Source: Streptomyces phaeolivaceus
GTDB lineage: Bacteria > Actinomycetota > Actinomycetes > Streptomycetales > Streptomycetaceae
DNA: 64,000 nt
Reading direction: 5' to 3'
NCBI RefSeq assembly: GCF_009184865.1
Contig: NZ_CP045096.1
Location: 9,548,001-9,612,000, forward strand
Position 1 is the first letter of the stretch; every line of letters begins with the position of its first letter. Below, in pieces: positions 1 to 9,126 of this stretch. The notes under the pieces were generated by a model, which saw nothing but the letters and a program-made list of their open reading frames with translations, was not told the origin of the DNA and made no database searches. Position numbers and translations under genes: made by a program.

Positions 1-458
1 CCCCAGGAGCGGACCCCGGTCATCGGCGGCGCGAACTCCCTTGTGGGCGCCAGGGGTTGGAGGTTCACCCCCATGGTCGGGGTCGACAGTCCCTGGCCGA
101 TGGTGTGTCCGAGCGGCGCCAGGGTGCCCGCCAGCAGCAGGACGTCACTGGCGCGGGCGGCGGCCACCAGATCGCCGGCCATCCGGCCCACCAGACTCCG
201 GGCCATCTCCACCGCCCGGTACAGCTTCCCGGCCCCGGTGGAACTGCGGTGCAGCCCCTGCCCGCGCTCCGACTCCAACTCCTCCCGCGGATCCACCGGC
301 ATGGAGTGGAAGGCGACTCCCGAGCCCGCCACGAGCGGCTCGAACCGGGCATGCGTCACCAGCGTGACCTCGTGCCCGGCCCGCGCCAGCCCGTGGCCCA
401 GCCCGGTGAACGGGGCCACGTCACCCCGGGAGCCCGCCGTCATGATCGCTACACGCAC
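1..458 (-). CDS. MGT/GT28-type glycosyltransferase, N-terminal part only
   Basis: The reading frame runs off the left edge, so only about 152 N-terminal residues are visible. It starts at a GTG and opens with VRVAIMTAGSRGDVAPFTGL, the usual beginning of the N-terminal Rossmann half of UDP-glycosyltransferases of the MGT/erythromycin type (GSRGDV.P...LG..L...GH.V). Later GLSTPTMGVNLQPL matches the stretch where these enzymes contact the acceptor. Known family members transfer a nucleotide-activated sugar to small molecules, lipids or antibiotics. The donor-binding C-terminal half lies outside the window, so substrate cannot be judged. It is on the same strand as the folD-like gene upstream (93 bp gap), but a functional link is not evident. 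Confidence 0.85.
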   Translation of the reverse strand, partial: MRVAIMTAGSRGDVAPFTGLGHGLARAGHEVTLVTHARFEPLVAGSGVAFHSMPVDPREELESERGQGLHRSSTGAGKLYRAVEMARSLVGRMAGDLVAAARASDVLLLAGTLAPLGHTIGQGLSTPTMGVNLQPLAPTREFAPPMTGVRSW

Positions 459-551
459 GCCCGACAGTATGGCGGCGCGGGCGGGGCGAGACAGGGGGAC
501 CGGACCGCGATGACCCGAAAAGGCCCCTGCCCCCTTGCCCGGTGGGGCCGC

Positions 552-1463
552 TCACCGCTCCGACCGGCGCTCCGCCCCGGTCACCGTCTGCTCCAGCAGC
601 GTGGCGATCGTCATCGGGCCGACCCCACCCGGTACCGGGGTGATCAGTCCGGCCCGTTCGACGGCGGAGTCGAAGTGGACGTCGCCGACGTTGCCCGGGT
701 TGTACCCGGCGTCGACGACCACGGCCCCCGGCTTGATGTCCTCGCCCCGGATCAACTCGGGCCGCCCCACGGCCGCCACCACGATGTCGGCCCTCCGCAC
801 CTCCGCAGAGAGGTCCCTCGTCCGGGAGTGGCAGTACGTCACCGTGGCGTCCCGGCCCAGCAGCAGCATGCCCACCGGCTTGCCGAGGATCGCGCTGCGG
901 CCCACGACCACGGCCCGCCGCCCGGCCGGGTCCACGTCGTACGCGTCGAGCAGCCGCATGATGCCGCCCGGTGTGCAGGACTGGAACCCGGGCAGCCCGA
1001 AGCTCATGGCCGAATAGGAGCCGAGGGTCACCCCGTCGACGTCCTTCTCCGGCACGATCGCCTCGAACGCGGCCCGCTCGTCGATGTGTTCGCCCATCGG
1101 GTGCTGCAGCAGGATGCCGTGCACGCCGGGATCGTCGGACAACTCGGTGAGGGTGCGGACCAGTTCGGCGGTGGTCGTCCCGGCCGGCAGCTCGACCTGC
1201 CGCGACGCGATACCGGCCTCGCGGCAGCGGTTCCGCTTCATCCGCACATAGGTGACGGACGCCGGGTCCGCGCCGACCAGCACGGTCGCCAGGCACGGGG
1301 CGGTACCCGTGCGCGCGGTGAGCGCCGCCGCCCGCAGCGCGGTCTCCGCGAGGATCCGCCGCGCGAGCCCGGTCCCGTCCATGAGCCGGGCCCGCCCGGT
1401 CGGCGAGGCGGACGAGGCGGACGATGCGGGTGAGGACGGGGAGAGCTGGTGTGCCTGGGTCAT
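552..1463 (-). CDS. folD: Bifunctional methylenetetrahydrofolate dehydrogenase/cyclohydrolase (FolD paralogue)
   Basis: FolD interconverts 5,10-methylene-, methenyl- and 10-formyl-tetrahydrofolate with NADP(H) in the cytosol. About 303 residues; the ATG at 1463 is chosen because AGGAGCG lies 5 nt upstream, whereas an in-frame start 60 nt earlier has no such site. Seen: YVRMKRNRC with the catalytic Lys, PEKDVDGV, the nucleotide-binding GRSAILGKP, CHSRT and C-terminal VPGGVGPMTIA. Unusual points are a Ser/Ala/Pro-rich N-terminal extension of about 25 residues and LLQHPMGEHID where housekeeping FolD usually has an LPLP-type motif, so the folate-contacting Gln is shifted in context. This suggests a second, divergent FolD rather than the housekeeping copy. 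No folate genes adjoin it. Confidence 0.9.
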   Translation of the reverse strand: MTQAHQLSPSSPASSASSASPTGRARLMDGTGLARRILAETALRAAALTARTGTAPCLATVLVGADPASVTYVRMKRNRCREAGIASRQVELPAGTTTAELVRTLTELSDDPGVHGILLQHPMGEHIDERAAFEAIVPEKDVDGVTLGSYSAMSFGLPGFQSCTPGGIMRLLDAYDVDPAGRRAVVVGRSAILGKPVGMLLLGRDATVTYCHSRTRDLSAEVRRADIVVAAVGRPELIRGEDIKPGAVVVDAGYNPGNVGDVHFDSAVERAGLITPVPGGVGPMTIATLLEQTVTGAERRSER

Positions 1464-1613
1464 GAGCCGCTCCTGGGCGTCGTGGTCGGAGGTCGACGGT
1501 CGCCCAGGCGCGCGGCGGATCACGACGGGCCGCTCCCCGGTGGTACTCCACCTCAGCGCCAGTCACGACCCACCGCCCACGGTAGCCCGCGCCTCCGAGG
1601 GCGGGACACCCGC

Positions 1614-1829
1614 CTACCGGTGATGGCGGAGGTGGGCCGCCCGCCGCGCGGTCGCCGTGGGCGGCAGCCGGCGGGGGAGCGTCGCGCGCATCGCCGAGCG
1701 GACCAGGGCCGTGGACAGCCGTCGGCCCATCGCCGTGAGCGGGCGGGGACGGCGCGGCGGTCCGGCGTGCCCCAGCGAGAGCCTGGCCGAGAAGGTCCAG
1801 TTCAGCCGAGAGGTGACCCTGATCCGCAT
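1614..1829 (-). CDS. Small basic hypothetical protein
   Basis: A 71-residue frame starts 28 bp after the SnoaL-like gene on the same strand, with AAGGA 7 nt before its ATG. It is rich in Arg and Ala, has no clear membrane segment, motif or signal peptide, and I do not recognise a family. The spacing and ribosome binding site favour translation in an operon with the SnoaL-like gene, but GC-rich DNA produces many long spurious frames, so this stays tentative. Confidence 0.35.
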   Translation of the reverse strand: MRIRVTSRLNWTFSARLSLGHAGPPRRPRPLTAMGRRLSTALVRSAMRATLPRRLPPTATARRAAHLRHHR

Positions 1830-1857
1830 CGGAGGTCCTTCCGTTCGTCCCGGTCGG

Positions 1858-2223
1858 CTACTCGTCCCAGGCCTGGATCATGGTGTGGTCGACGATCTTT
1901 CCGTCGCGCAGGGAGATCATCGAGCTGGCCAGCACCCGTACCCCGTCGGGGTAGAGACAGGACTCGGTGAAGGCGACCTGATCGCCCTGGACGACGCACT
2001 GCTCGACCTTGTGGGTCAGGTCGCGGCTGAACACGTCGTCGAACATCGCGGCGATCTCGGACCGGCCGTGCAGGACCTTGGGGTGGCTGGGCTGGGTGTC
2101 GCGGTCCACGACGCGCAGTTCGGCGTCGTCCGCGTAGAGCGACAACAGGGTCGCCGCGTTCGCTTCCTCCGTGCCCCGGCGCAGCGCTTCGACATCGAAG
2201 GCGGGGCTCGTCGAGGTTCCCAT
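1858..2223 (-). CDS. SnoaL-like / NTF2-fold protein
   Basis: A 121-residue cone-shaped alpha+beta barrel protein. The pattern EANAATLLSLYADDAELRVV near the N-terminus, then LHGRSEIAAMFDDVF and a C-terminal strand ending in DHTMIQAWDE, is characteristic of the SnoaL-like nuclear transport factor 2 superfamily. Members include polyketide cyclases, ketosteroid isomerases and many uncharacterised ligand-binding proteins. The ATG at 2223 is preceded by GGAGG at 6 nt, which fixes the start; the longer upstream frame lacks such a site. No biosynthetic partner genes adjoin it, so the ligand is unknown. Confidence 0.75.
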   Translation of the reverse strand: MGTSTSPAFDVEALRRGTEEANAATLLSLYADDAELRVVDRDTQPSHPKVLHGRSEIAAMFDDVFSRDLTHKVEQCVVQGDQVAFTESCLYPDGVRVLASSMISLRDGKIVDHTMIQAWDE

Positions 2224-2409
2224 GGATGACCTCCTTCGAAGGCCGTGGCCCGGCAGCGGGCAGCGGGCCGCGAACGGCCTCTCCTTCTCGAGCCTCCTCC
2301 GCCGGGCCGGGCTCGGCAAGCGCGGCCGGGGCGTGCGGTACGGCGGGCGGCGTGCGCCTCACGGGTGAGCGGCCGTGACCGTCCGGGGCCGGGGAGCGTT
2401 GCTGAGGGC

Positions 2410-2706
2410 ATGATCTCAACTCGACGCATCGTCGCCGCCGTGGGTCTCGCCATCGGTGTCACGGGACTGGCCGCACCGATGGCGAACGCGGACGCCACGG
2501 CGGAAGCGACCGGGCTCAACCCGATGACCACGCTGGACTCGCTCGCGGTCAGCGACCTCCCCGAGGAGCACAGGGCGGCCCTGCCGCGCCCCTCGGAGCA
2601 GCTCAAGAGCCTCAACCACGTCCATGAGCTGAACCGGCTGAACGAGCTGCACCAGGTCACCGACCTGGCCGCGCCCGCCCTCGGCCTGGTGGGCGCCGTC
2701 CAGTAG
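2410..2706 (+). CDS. Small secreted protein
   Basis: A 98-residue protein with a clear Sec signal peptide: MISTRR, a hydrophobic core (IVAAVGLAIGVTGLAA) and a likely cleavage site after MANA-D. The mature part is about 70 residues, acidic to neutral, with a Leu/Asn/His-rich helix (LNHVHELNRLNELHQ) and a hydrophobic C-terminus. GAGG lies 4 nt before the ATG. A strong hairpin terminator follows directly, so it is probably monocistronic. It resembles the small secreted proteins common in Streptomyces, whose functions are mostly unknown. Seen: signal peptide and terminator. Extracellular location is inferred. Confidence 0.75.
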   Translation: MISTRRIVAAVGLAIGVTGLAAPMANADATAEATGLNPMTTLDSLAVSDLPEEHRAALPRPSEQLKSLNHVHELNRLNELHQVTDLAAPALGLVGAVQ

Positions 2707-2727
2707 CGAAACCGGTCGAATCCGACG

Positions 2728-2762
2728 AGAGCCCCGCCGCGCGGACAGCGCGGCGGGGCTCT
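2728..2762 (+). terminator. Strong hairpin terminator after the small secreted protein gene
   Basis: A perfect 15-bp stem (AGAGCCCCGCCGCGC and its complement) closes a 5-nt loop, 22 bp after the stop codon, and is followed by CTTGACTTT. Streptomyces terminators often lack a long U tract, so the stem alone is good evidence. Confidence 0.85.
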
Positions 2763-2891
2763 TGACTTTCCCCGGGTCCGGGCAGAACATCACGGAAGGG
2801 TAACGTGAAGCGAATTTCGCAGGACGAACGCAGCTGAGCGATCAAGCTCGATCACGTACCGTCGTCGATATGTATCCGAGGAAGTCGCACC

Positions 2892-4352
2892 ATGGCCATA
2901 ATCCGTGACCTTCTGATCGGTGGCAAGGATGTGCCCGCCACGTCCGGCCGCACCGCCGAGGACCTCGACCCGTTCACCGGGGAGGTGTACGCGACGGTCG
3001 CGGCGGCCGGTCCCGAGGACGTCCGGCGGGCGGTGGACGCCGCCGACGCCGCCTTCGAGGAGTGGGCCGCGCTCAGCCCCTTCGCCCGGCGGGCGATCTT
3101 CTTCAAGGCCGCCGAGCTGCTGGAGGGCCGGGGCGACCAGGTCGCCGACATCATGGCCCGGGAGGCGGGCGGCACCCGCCCGTGGGCGTACTTCAACGTG
3201 GCGCTCGCGGCGAACATCCTGCGCGAGGCGGCAGCCGCGATCACCGCGCCGCGCGGTGAGGTCCTCGGCACCCAGAAGGAGGGCGCCCTCAGCCTGGCGG
3301 TGCGTGAACCGCTGGGCGTGGTGGCCGCGTTCGCGCCGTGGAACGCGCCGGTCATCCTCGGCGTACGGGCCGTGGCGGCACCGCTGGCCGCCGGGAACAC
3401 CGTCGTCGTCAAGCCCAGCGAGGACGCGCCGATCGCCTGCGGGCTGCTGGTCGCGGACGTGTTCCGGGAGGCGGGGCTGCCCGACGGCGTGCTCAACGTG
3501 GTCACCAACGCGCCCGAGGACGCCGCCGAGATCGCCGAGGCCCTCATCTCCGACGCCCGGGTGCGGGCCGTGAACTTCACCGGCTCCACCGGCGTCGGCC
3601 GCATCATCGGTGAGCTCGCGGCCCGTCATCTCAAGCCCGCCGTGCTGGAGTTGGGCGGCAAGAACTCCGTCATCGTGCTCGACGACGCCGATCTGGACTA
3701 CGCGGTCGACGCCGTCACCTTCAGCGTCTTCATGAACGCCGGGCAGATCTGCATGTCCGGCGACCGGATCCTCGTCCACGAGTCGCTGGCCGAGGAGTTC
3801 GCGCAGAAGTTCACCGCCAAGGTCGGCACCCTCCAGGCCGGCGACCCGAACCACCCGCACACCGTGGTCGGCCCGCTGGTCAGCGCCGACGCCGCCCGGC
3901 GGATCGCCGCGCTGGTGCGGGACGCCGTCGCCAAGGGCGCCACGGTCCTCACCGGCGGCGGACAGCCGGAGGGCGCGGTGCACCCGGCGACCGTGCTCAC
4001 CGACGTCACCGAGGACGCCGACCTCTACTACCAGGAGTCCTTCGGCCCGCTCTGCGTCCTGGAGACGTTCGCCGCCGACGACATCGCCGTGAAGATCGCC
4101 AACGACACCGACAACGGTCTGAGCTGCGGCATCATCACCGAGAACGCCACCCATGGACTGGCCGTCGCCCGCCGGATCCGCACCGGCATCGTGCATGTCA
4201 ACGACCAGTCCGTGGCCGACGAGCCGATGGCCCCCTTCGGCGGTGTGAAGGCCTCCGGCTACGGCCGCTTCGGCGGACGCTGGGGCATCGAGGCGTTCTC
4301 CAACACCCGCTGGGTGACGATCGCCGGCCAGCAGGCGCACTTCCCCTTCTGA
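2892..4352 (+). CDS. NAD(P)-dependent aldehyde dehydrogenase, aromatic-aldehyde (vanillin/salicylaldehyde) type
   Basis: A 486-residue cytosolic aldehyde dehydrogenase that oxidises an aldehyde to the acid. Motifs in order: FAPWNAPV (catalytic Asn), NTVVVKPSEDAP (cofactor), FTGSTGVGR, LELGGKN (general base Glu) and NAGQICMS (nucleophile Cys). Overall wording is closest to benzaldehyde/vanillin/salicylaldehyde dehydrogenases rather than betaine aldehyde or glyceraldehyde enzymes. The ATG follows GAGGAAG at a good distance. It is convergent with the ABC exporter gene; a hairpin between them ends both. No aromatic-degradation genes are adjacent, so substrate is inferred from sequence flavour only. 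Confidence 0.88.
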   Translation: MAIIRDLLIGGKDVPATSGRTAEDLDPFTGEVYATVAAAGPEDVRRAVDAADAAFEEWAALSPFARRAIFFKAAELLEGRGDQVADIMAREAGGTRPWAYFNVALAANILREAAAAITAPRGEVLGTQKEGALSLAVREPLGVVAAFAPWNAPVILGVRAVAAPLAAGNTVVVKPSEDAPIACGLLVADVFREAGLPDGVLNVVTNAPEDAAEIAEALISDARVRAVNFTGSTGVGRIIGELAARHLKPAVLELGGKNSVIVLDDADLDYAVDAVTFSVFMNAGQICMSGDRILVHESLAEEFAQKFTAKVGTLQAGDPNHPHTVVGPLVSADAARRIAALVRDAVAKGATVLTGGGQPEGAVHPATVLTDVTEDADLYYQESFGPLCVLETFAADDIAVKIANDTDNGLSCGIITENATHGLAVARRIRTGIVHVNDQSVADEPMAPFGGVKASGYGRFGGRWGIEAFSNTRWVTIAGQQAHFPF

Positions 4353-4378
4353 TTCCGACGGATTCTGATTCCGACGGA
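4347..4378 (+). repeat. Perfect 16-bp tandem direct repeat at the aldehyde dehydrogenase stop codon
   Basis: TTCTGATTCCGACGGA occurs twice head to tail. The first copy contains the TGA stop codon (4350-4352), the second lies just downstream. It has the form of a recent slippage duplication and does not alter the protein. Confidence 0.8.
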
Positions 4379-4383
4379 CGCGT

Positions 4384-4406
4384 CCGGGGCCTCGCCGAGG
4401 CCCCGG
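4384..4406. terminator. Bidirectional hairpin between convergent genes
   Basis: CCGGGGCC pairs with GGCCCCGG around a TCGCCGA loop whose ends can also pair. It sits between the convergent aldehyde dehydrogenase and ABC exporter genes. Confidence 0.65.
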
Positions 4407-4414
4407 CCTCCGGC

Positions 4415-6175
4415 CTATCCGGCCGTCGCGAGGAACTGGGTGGCCGCCAACTCCGCGTACAGCGGGTCGGCGGCCACGAGTTCACGATGGGTGCCGACCG
4501 CGCGCACCCGGCCCGCGTCCATGACCACGATGCGGTCGGCCATCGTCACCGTCGACAGCCGGTGGGCCACCACCAGCACCGTCGTCGTACGGGCCACATC
4601 GGCGACCGTGTCCCGCAGCGCCGCCTCGTTCACCGCGTCCAGCTGACTGGTCGCCTCGTCGAGCAGCAGCAGCCGGGGGCGCCGCAGCAGGGCACGCGCG
4701 ATGGCCACCCGCTGCCGCTCACCGCCGGACAGCTTGGTGCCCCGGTGGCCGACCAGGGTCTCCAGCCCCTGCGGCAGCTTCGCGACCAGACCGTCCAGCC
4801 GGGTCGTCTTCAACACCCGTGTCACGTCGCTCTCGTCGGCCCGCGGATTGCCGAGGAGCAGGTTGTCGCGCAGGGTCCCCGACAGCACGGGCGCGTCCTG
4901 CTCGACGTACCCGATCGCGGACCGCAGCCGCGACAGCTCCCACTCGGCGACATCCCGGCCGTCGACCGTGATCAGGCCCGCCTCGGGGTCGTAGAACCGT
5001 TCGATCAGCGAGAACACCGTGGTCTTGCCCGCGCCCGACGGGCCCACGAACGCCGTCATGCCCCGGGCCGGGACCTCGAAGGTCACCCCGTGGTGGACGT
5101 ACGGCAGATCGTCGGCGTACCGGAAGCGGACCTCGTCGAAGGCGAGTGCGGCGGGCTCGGCGTCCGGGGCCGGCAGCGGGGCCGGACGCGCCGCCGGTTC
5201 GGCGGGCAGGCGCAGCGCCTCCTGGACGCGGGCGAGCGCGGCGGCACCGGTCTGGTACTGGGTGATCGCGCCCACGACCTGCTGTATCGGCGACATCAGA
5301 TAGAACACGTACAGCAGGAACGCCACCAGTGTGCCCACGTCGATCGCACCGGTCGCGACCCGGGCGCCGCCCACCGCCAGCACGGTGATGAACGCGATCT
5401 GCATGGCGAGCCCGGCCGTGTTCCCGGCCGCCGCCGACCACTTGGCGGCCCGCACGCTCTGCCGCCACGACTCCTCGGCCGCCGCGTGGATCGTCTCCTC
5501 CTCGCGGTGCTCGGCACCGGACGCCTTCACCGTGCGCAGCGCGCCGAGGATCCGCTCCAGCGAGGCGCCCATCGCGCCGACCGCGTCCTGCGCGGCCCTG
5601 CTCGCCCGGTTGATCCGGGGCACGATCACCCCGAACACCAGGCCCGCGCCCACGATCACCCCCAGCGTCACGGCCAGCAGCACCGGGTCCACCAGACCCA
5701 TCAGCACCACCGTCGCGACGAGCGTCAGCCCGCCGGTGCCGAGGCCCACCAGGGTGTCCGTGGTGACCTCGCGCAGCAGGGTGGTGTCGGAGGTGATCCG
5801 GGCCATCAGATCGCCCGGTTCGCTGCGGTCCACCGCCGTGATCCTCAGCCGCAGCAGATACGAGGACAGGGCGCGCCGCGCGCCGAGCACCACCGACTCG
5901 GCCGTGCGCCGCAGCACGTACGAACCCACCGCGCCCACGGCCGCGTTGGTGACCACCAGCACGGACATCAGGACCAGCGCCCAGGTGATGGTCCGGTCGT
6001 GCGAGAGGTCGTCGATCAGCTCCCGGGCCACCAGCGGCAGCGCGAGGCCGGTGGCTCCGGTGACGAGGGACAGCAGCGCGCCCAGCAGCAGTGCCCAGCG
6101 ATGGGGTCGTACATAGCCGAGCAGCAGCCGCCAGGTGGGCGGCTGCCGCTCGGCCGTGGTCTCAGGGGTGCTCAC
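4415..6175 (-). CDS. ABC exporter, fused membrane and ATPase domains (half-transporter)
   Basis: A 586-residue type IV (MsbA/LmrA-like) exporter half-transporter that should act as a dimer in the cytoplasmic membrane. Residues about 25-310 hold six hydrophobic helices with the usual long cytoplasmic extensions. The ATPase follows with Walker [11 protein letters not shown]-loop, signature [15 protein letters not shown], Walker [10 protein letters not shown] and H-loop VAHRLST, all intact. It begins 87 bp downstream of the LOG-acyltransferase gene on the same strand, so it could be co-transcribed with the cytokinin-like operon and export its product. A separate promoter in the 87-bp gap cannot be excluded, and substrate is not predictable from sequence. 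Confidence 0.9.
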   Translation of the reverse strand: MSTPETTAERQPPTWRLLLGYVRPHRWALLLGALLSLVTGATGLALPLVARELIDDLSHDRTITWALVLMSVLVVTNAAVGAVGSYVLRRTAESVVLGARRALSSYLLRLRITAVDRSEPGDLMARITSDTTLLREVTTDTLVGLGTGGLTLVATVVLMGLVDPVLLAVTLGVIVGAGLVFGVIVPRINRASRAAQDAVGAMGASLERILGALRTVKASGAEHREEETIHAAAEESWRQSVRAAKWSAAAGNTAGLAMQIAFITVLAVGGARVATGAIDVGTLVAFLLYVFYLMSPIQQVVGAITQYQTGAAALARVQEALRLPAEPAARPAPLPAPDAEPAALAFDEVRFRYADDLPYVHHGVTFEVPARGMTAFVGPSGAGKTTVFSLIERFYDPEAGLITVDGRDVAEWELSRLRSAIGYVEQDAPVLSGTLRDNLLLGNPRADESDVTRVLKTTRLDGLVAKLPQGLETLVGHRGTKLSGGERQRVAIARALLRRPRLLLLDEATSQLDAVNEAALRDTVADVARTTTVLVVAHRLSTVTMADRIVVMDAGRVRAVGTHRELVAADPLYAELAATQFLATAG

Positions 6176-6262
6176 GAAGCTCCTCGGCGAATCGGTCGGG
6201 GAGTGGGGACGGGGCGCGGAGCTTCAGCCTACGTCGGACCCCCGGAGCACCGGGAACGACTT

Positions 6263-7771
6263 TCAACCGCCCAGCAGCACCCTCCGGTCCCGGGCGACGG
6301 CGAGTACGGCCGGTGCCCTGCCCCTACCGTCGGCGGCGGGATCCGGATACTCGTCGAGCATCCGCGCCAGGACCTCGCCCGGACCCAGTTCGAGATAGGT
6401 GTCCACGCAGTCCCGGCGCAGCAGGTCGACCGCGTCCGAGAACCGCACCGGATCACGCAACTCCCGTACCCAGAACTCCGGTTCGGCCGCCTCGGCCTCG
6501 ACGGGCCTCGCCGTGACGTCGGAGATCAGCGGGGTGTGCGGGGGCCGCAGCTCCATGGTCCGCAGTACCTCGCGGTAGGCGTCCAGGAGCGGATCGAGGT
6601 GCGGCGAGTGGGCGGCCAGGTCCACCCGCAGCAGCCGGGTCCGGCGGCCCCGGTCCGCCCAGCGGTCGTGGACGGCCGTCACCGCGTCCCGGTCGCCCGA
6701 GACGACCAGCGCCCGGGGGCCGTTGACCGCCGCGACCACCACCCCGGGCGCCGGCTCCAGCTCGTCCGGGGCGACCTCCAGCGCCGCCATCGCCCCCGGG
6801 GTGGCGACCGCCCCCATGAGCCGGGACAGCGTGCCCACCGCCCGGCAGGCGTCGGCGAGGGAGAAGACCCCGGCGGCGTGGGCGGCGGCCATCCGCCCCG
6901 CCGAGTACCCGAACAGCACGTCCGGCCGCAGGTCCCGGCTCCGCAGCAGGCGGTACTGCGCGACCTGGAGCGCGAAGACCGCCGGGTTGGCGAAGGCGAT
7001 CCGGTCGAGCAGCGCGGCCGTCCGCGTACCTGCCTCGGCGAACATCACATCCCGCAGCGGTACGTCCAGATACGGGTCCAGGGCCGCGCAGACCTCGTCG
7101 AGGGCCTCCGCGAACACCGGGAAGGACGCGTACGGTTCGCGTCCCATGCCCGGCCGCTGCGAACCACCGCCGGAGAACAGGAACGCCGTCCGGCCCAGCT
7201 CCGGCGCCGCGGGGACGGCCGGGACCGCCGCCGGTGGGGCCGTCAGCCGCTCCACCACGTCCCGCGCCGACCCGCACACCACGATCCGTTCCAGGTCCCC
7301 GGGGTGCAGGAAACCCTCGTCGTGGGCATGCCGGAGGAAGGCCAGCAGCGGACGGTAGAAGCCCGTCGGGTCGAGGAGGAGGCACGGCTTGCGGTGGATG
7401 CGCAGCTGCGCCCACGCCAGCGCCTCGAACAGTTCCTCCGCCGTGCCCAGACCCCCGGGCAGCGCCACGAACGCGTCGCCCGACTCGGCCATCCGCGCCT
7501 TGCGTTCATGGAGATCGCCCACCACCTGAAGCTCGGTGAGCCCGGGATGCGCGATCTCGTACGGCAGCATCCGGCGCGGGATCACCCCGGTCACCGCGCC
7601 CCCGGCCGCCAGCGCCGCGTCGGCGACCGCGCCCATCAGCCCGGTACGGGCACCCCCGTAGACCACCCGGAGCCCGGCCCCGGCGAGCGCCGCCCCCAGC
7701 TCGGCGGCGGCCCGCAGATGCTCCGGACGACGGCCGGACGAGGCCCCGCAGAACACGGTCACCCCGGTCAC
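6263..7771 (-). CDS. LOG-type cytokinin phosphoribohydrolase fused to an acyltransferase domain
   Basis: A 502-residue two-domain protein. Residues 1-180 form a LOG domain (releases free cytokinin base from its riboside monophosphate): [20 protein letters not shown] with the catalytic Arg, and PGGLGTAEE at 105-113. After an Ala/Pro-rich linker, residues 194-500 form a malonyl-transferase-like acyltransferase: [12 protein letters not shown], nucleophile motif GYSAG (Ser290), [19 protein letters not shown] (His) and [12 protein letters not shown]. The Arg that grips a malonyl carboxylate (ARGRLM in the family) is Leu here (TLSRLM), so a monocarboxylic acyl donor is more likely. The GTG start overlaps the upstream stop by 4 bp (GTGA). 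Known: LOG acts last in Fas-type cytokinin pathways. Inferred: the acyltransferase acylates or otherwise modifies the cytokinin. Confidence 0.88.
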   Translation of the reverse strand: MTGVTVFCGASSGRRPEHLRAAAELGAALAGAGLRVVYGGARTGLMGAVADAALAAGGAVTGVIPRRMLPYEIAHPGLTELQVVGDLHERKARMAESGDAFVALPGGLGTAEELFEALAWAQLRIHRKPCLLLDPTGFYRPLLAFLRHAHDEGFLHPGDLERIVVCGSARDVVERLTAPPAAVPAVPAAPELGRTAFLFSGGGSQRPGMGREPYASFPVFAEALDEVCAALDPYLDVPLRDVMFAEAGTRTAALLDRIAFANPAVFALQVAQYRLLRSRDLRPDVLFGYSAGRMAAAHAAGVFSLADACRAVGTLSRLMGAVATPGAMAALEVAPDELEPAPGVVVAAVNGPRALVVSGDRDAVTAVHDRWADRGRRTRLLRVDLAAHSPHLDPLLDAYREVLRTMELRPPHTPLISDVTARPVEAEAAEPEFWVRELRDPVRFSDAVDLLRRDCVDTYLELGPGEVLARMLDEYPDPAADGRGRAPAVLAVARDRRVLLGG

Positions 7772-9126
7772 CGCCACAGTGCGTACCCCCGGGTGAGGAT
7801 CCCGTACGGGTCGTACTGCGCCTTGGCCCGCGCGAGCCCCTCGTACGCGTGCCCGAAGTGCGCCCGCCAGTCCTCCGGCGCCATCGGCACCGCACTGGCC
7901 GGGTACAGCACCCCGCCCACCTCCCGGGCCCGCTCGTGGACCGCCCGGTTGGCGGCCACCAACCGCCGTACACCGTCCGGGTCCCCCGGCGGTGCCGTGC
8001 GCATCAGCGAGAGCAGGCAGAGCCGTTCGCCCCTGGGCCGGCGCAGCAGCGGGGCGCGCAGGGCGGCGCCGTCGAGGGGGCGGAGCTGGACCGCCCCGCA
8101 GGTGCGCAGCCCGTGCTGGGCCGGGTCGGCGAGCACGGCCGGGACGAAGGACGCGGCGGCCTCCTCCGGCAGCAGCAGCGTCAGCCAGGGATGCGGACGC
8201 GTCCACTCGCCGGTGACCCGCAGCAGCCGCTCGTCGCGGTCGGGCCGACGCAGGTACTCCGCGTACCCGAGGTCCTCGATCTCCTCGATGTCGTGGTCGT
8301 GGGCCAGCCCGCCGATCAACAGGGCGTCGTCGGGCGGCAGTCGGCCCGCGTGCGGGGCGACCGCCTCGACCACGTACTCCCAGGTGCCGCCCACGGCAGG
8401 CCGGGCCTGACCGGAGACATGGCTGAAGCGGTCGTCCCGGGCGAGCCGGCGCTGATCGGCGAAGTACGTCGCCGGGTCCTGGTGGTAGAGGCGGTAGCGG
8501 CGCACGAGGGTGGGCGCGGGCACCAGCCGGAGGGTGGCGCGGACGATCAGCGCGCACTGGCCGAGGCCCGCGAGGACGGCGTGGAACAGGTCCCGGTGCC
8601 GCTCGCGGGAGCAGGTGACCGCCTCCCCGGCGCCGGTGACGACGTCCAGTTCGCGCACCTGGTCGGCGACCACACCGTGGCGGTGGCTGGCGCCGCCGAA
8701 GCCACCGGTGACGAGCACCCCGCCGACACTGCCGCCGAGATGGTCGGGGAGCACCGGCGGGGTCAGCCCCTCGGCGAGGGCGACCCGGACGACATCGCTC
8801 CACAGCGCGCCCGCCCCGGCGACCAGCAGTCCTTCGTCCGGCAGACAGCGGACCTCGTTCAGCGCGCCCATGTCGACGACACAGCCGCCGTCCACCTGCC
8901 CCTGCCCGTAGAGCGCGTAGCCGCCGCCGCGCGCCGACACCGGCAGCCGGCGCGCGGTCGCGTGCGCCAGGACGTCCTGGATCTCGGCGGTCGAGCGGGG
9001 GGTGTGGACGCTCAGCGGTCGGGACGTGACGATGTGACCGAAATCGTCCGAGGCCCGCGCGAGACACGCGTCGACGTCCGGCCGTGAAACAGGACCGGAT
9101 ATTCCCGTCATACCGATTCCCGTCAT
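7768..9126 (-). CDS. Cytokinin oxidase/dehydrogenase-like FAD protein (FasE-like)
   Basis: A 452-residue FAD-linked oxidase of the PCMH/berberine-bridge superfamily. It aligns by eye with plant and Fas-type cytokinin dehydrogenases: [13 protein letters not shown] corresponds to their WTDYL-TVGG region with the catalytic Asp, RHG...ELDVVTG...VTCS is conserved, and the C-terminus [17 protein letters not shown] matches the KR.YDP..IL.PGQ ending. The GHS motif that carries the covalent FAD-linking His is GGGYALYGQ here, so FAD is probably non-covalent or activity is altered. The ATG start overlaps the isopentenyltransferase stop (ATGA) and the stop overlaps the next GTG, so the three genes are translationally coupled. 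It may degrade, tune or oxidise the isoprenoid side chain. Confidence 0.85.
   Translation of the reverse strand: MTGIGMTGISGPVSRPDVDACLARASDDFGHIVTSRPLSVHTPRSTAEIQDVLAHATARRLPVSARGGGYALYGQGQVDGGCVVDMGALNEVRCLPDEGLLVAGAGALWSDVVRVALAEGLTPPVLPDHLGGSVGGVLVTGGFGGASHRHGVVADQVRELDVVTGAGEAVTCSRERHRDLFHAVLAGLGQCALIVRATLRLVPAPTLVRRYRLYHQDPATYFADQRRLARDDRFSHVSGQARPAVGGTWEYVVEAVAPHAGRLPPDDALLIGGLAHDHDIEEIEDLGYAEYLRRPDRDERLLRVTGEWTRPHPWLTLLLPEEAAASFVPAVLADPAQHGLRTCGAVQLRPLDGAALRAPLLRRPRGERLCLLSLMRTAPPGDPDGVRRLVAANRAVHERAREVGGVLYPASAVPMAPEDWRAHFGHAYEGLARAKAQYDPYGILTRGYALWR

Noticed and set aside
4487..8410. A very long plus-strand open frame opposite the ABC exporter and LOG-AT genes
   Set aside because: It is antisense to genes with clear motifs and is rich in Arg, Gly, Pro and His, as expected from shadow frames in GC-rich DNA.
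6263..9067. Single 934-residue protein covering LOG-AT and upstream sequence
   Set aside because: The upstream part is a shadow of the oxidase gene; the GTGA overlap at 7768-7771 gives the natural start.
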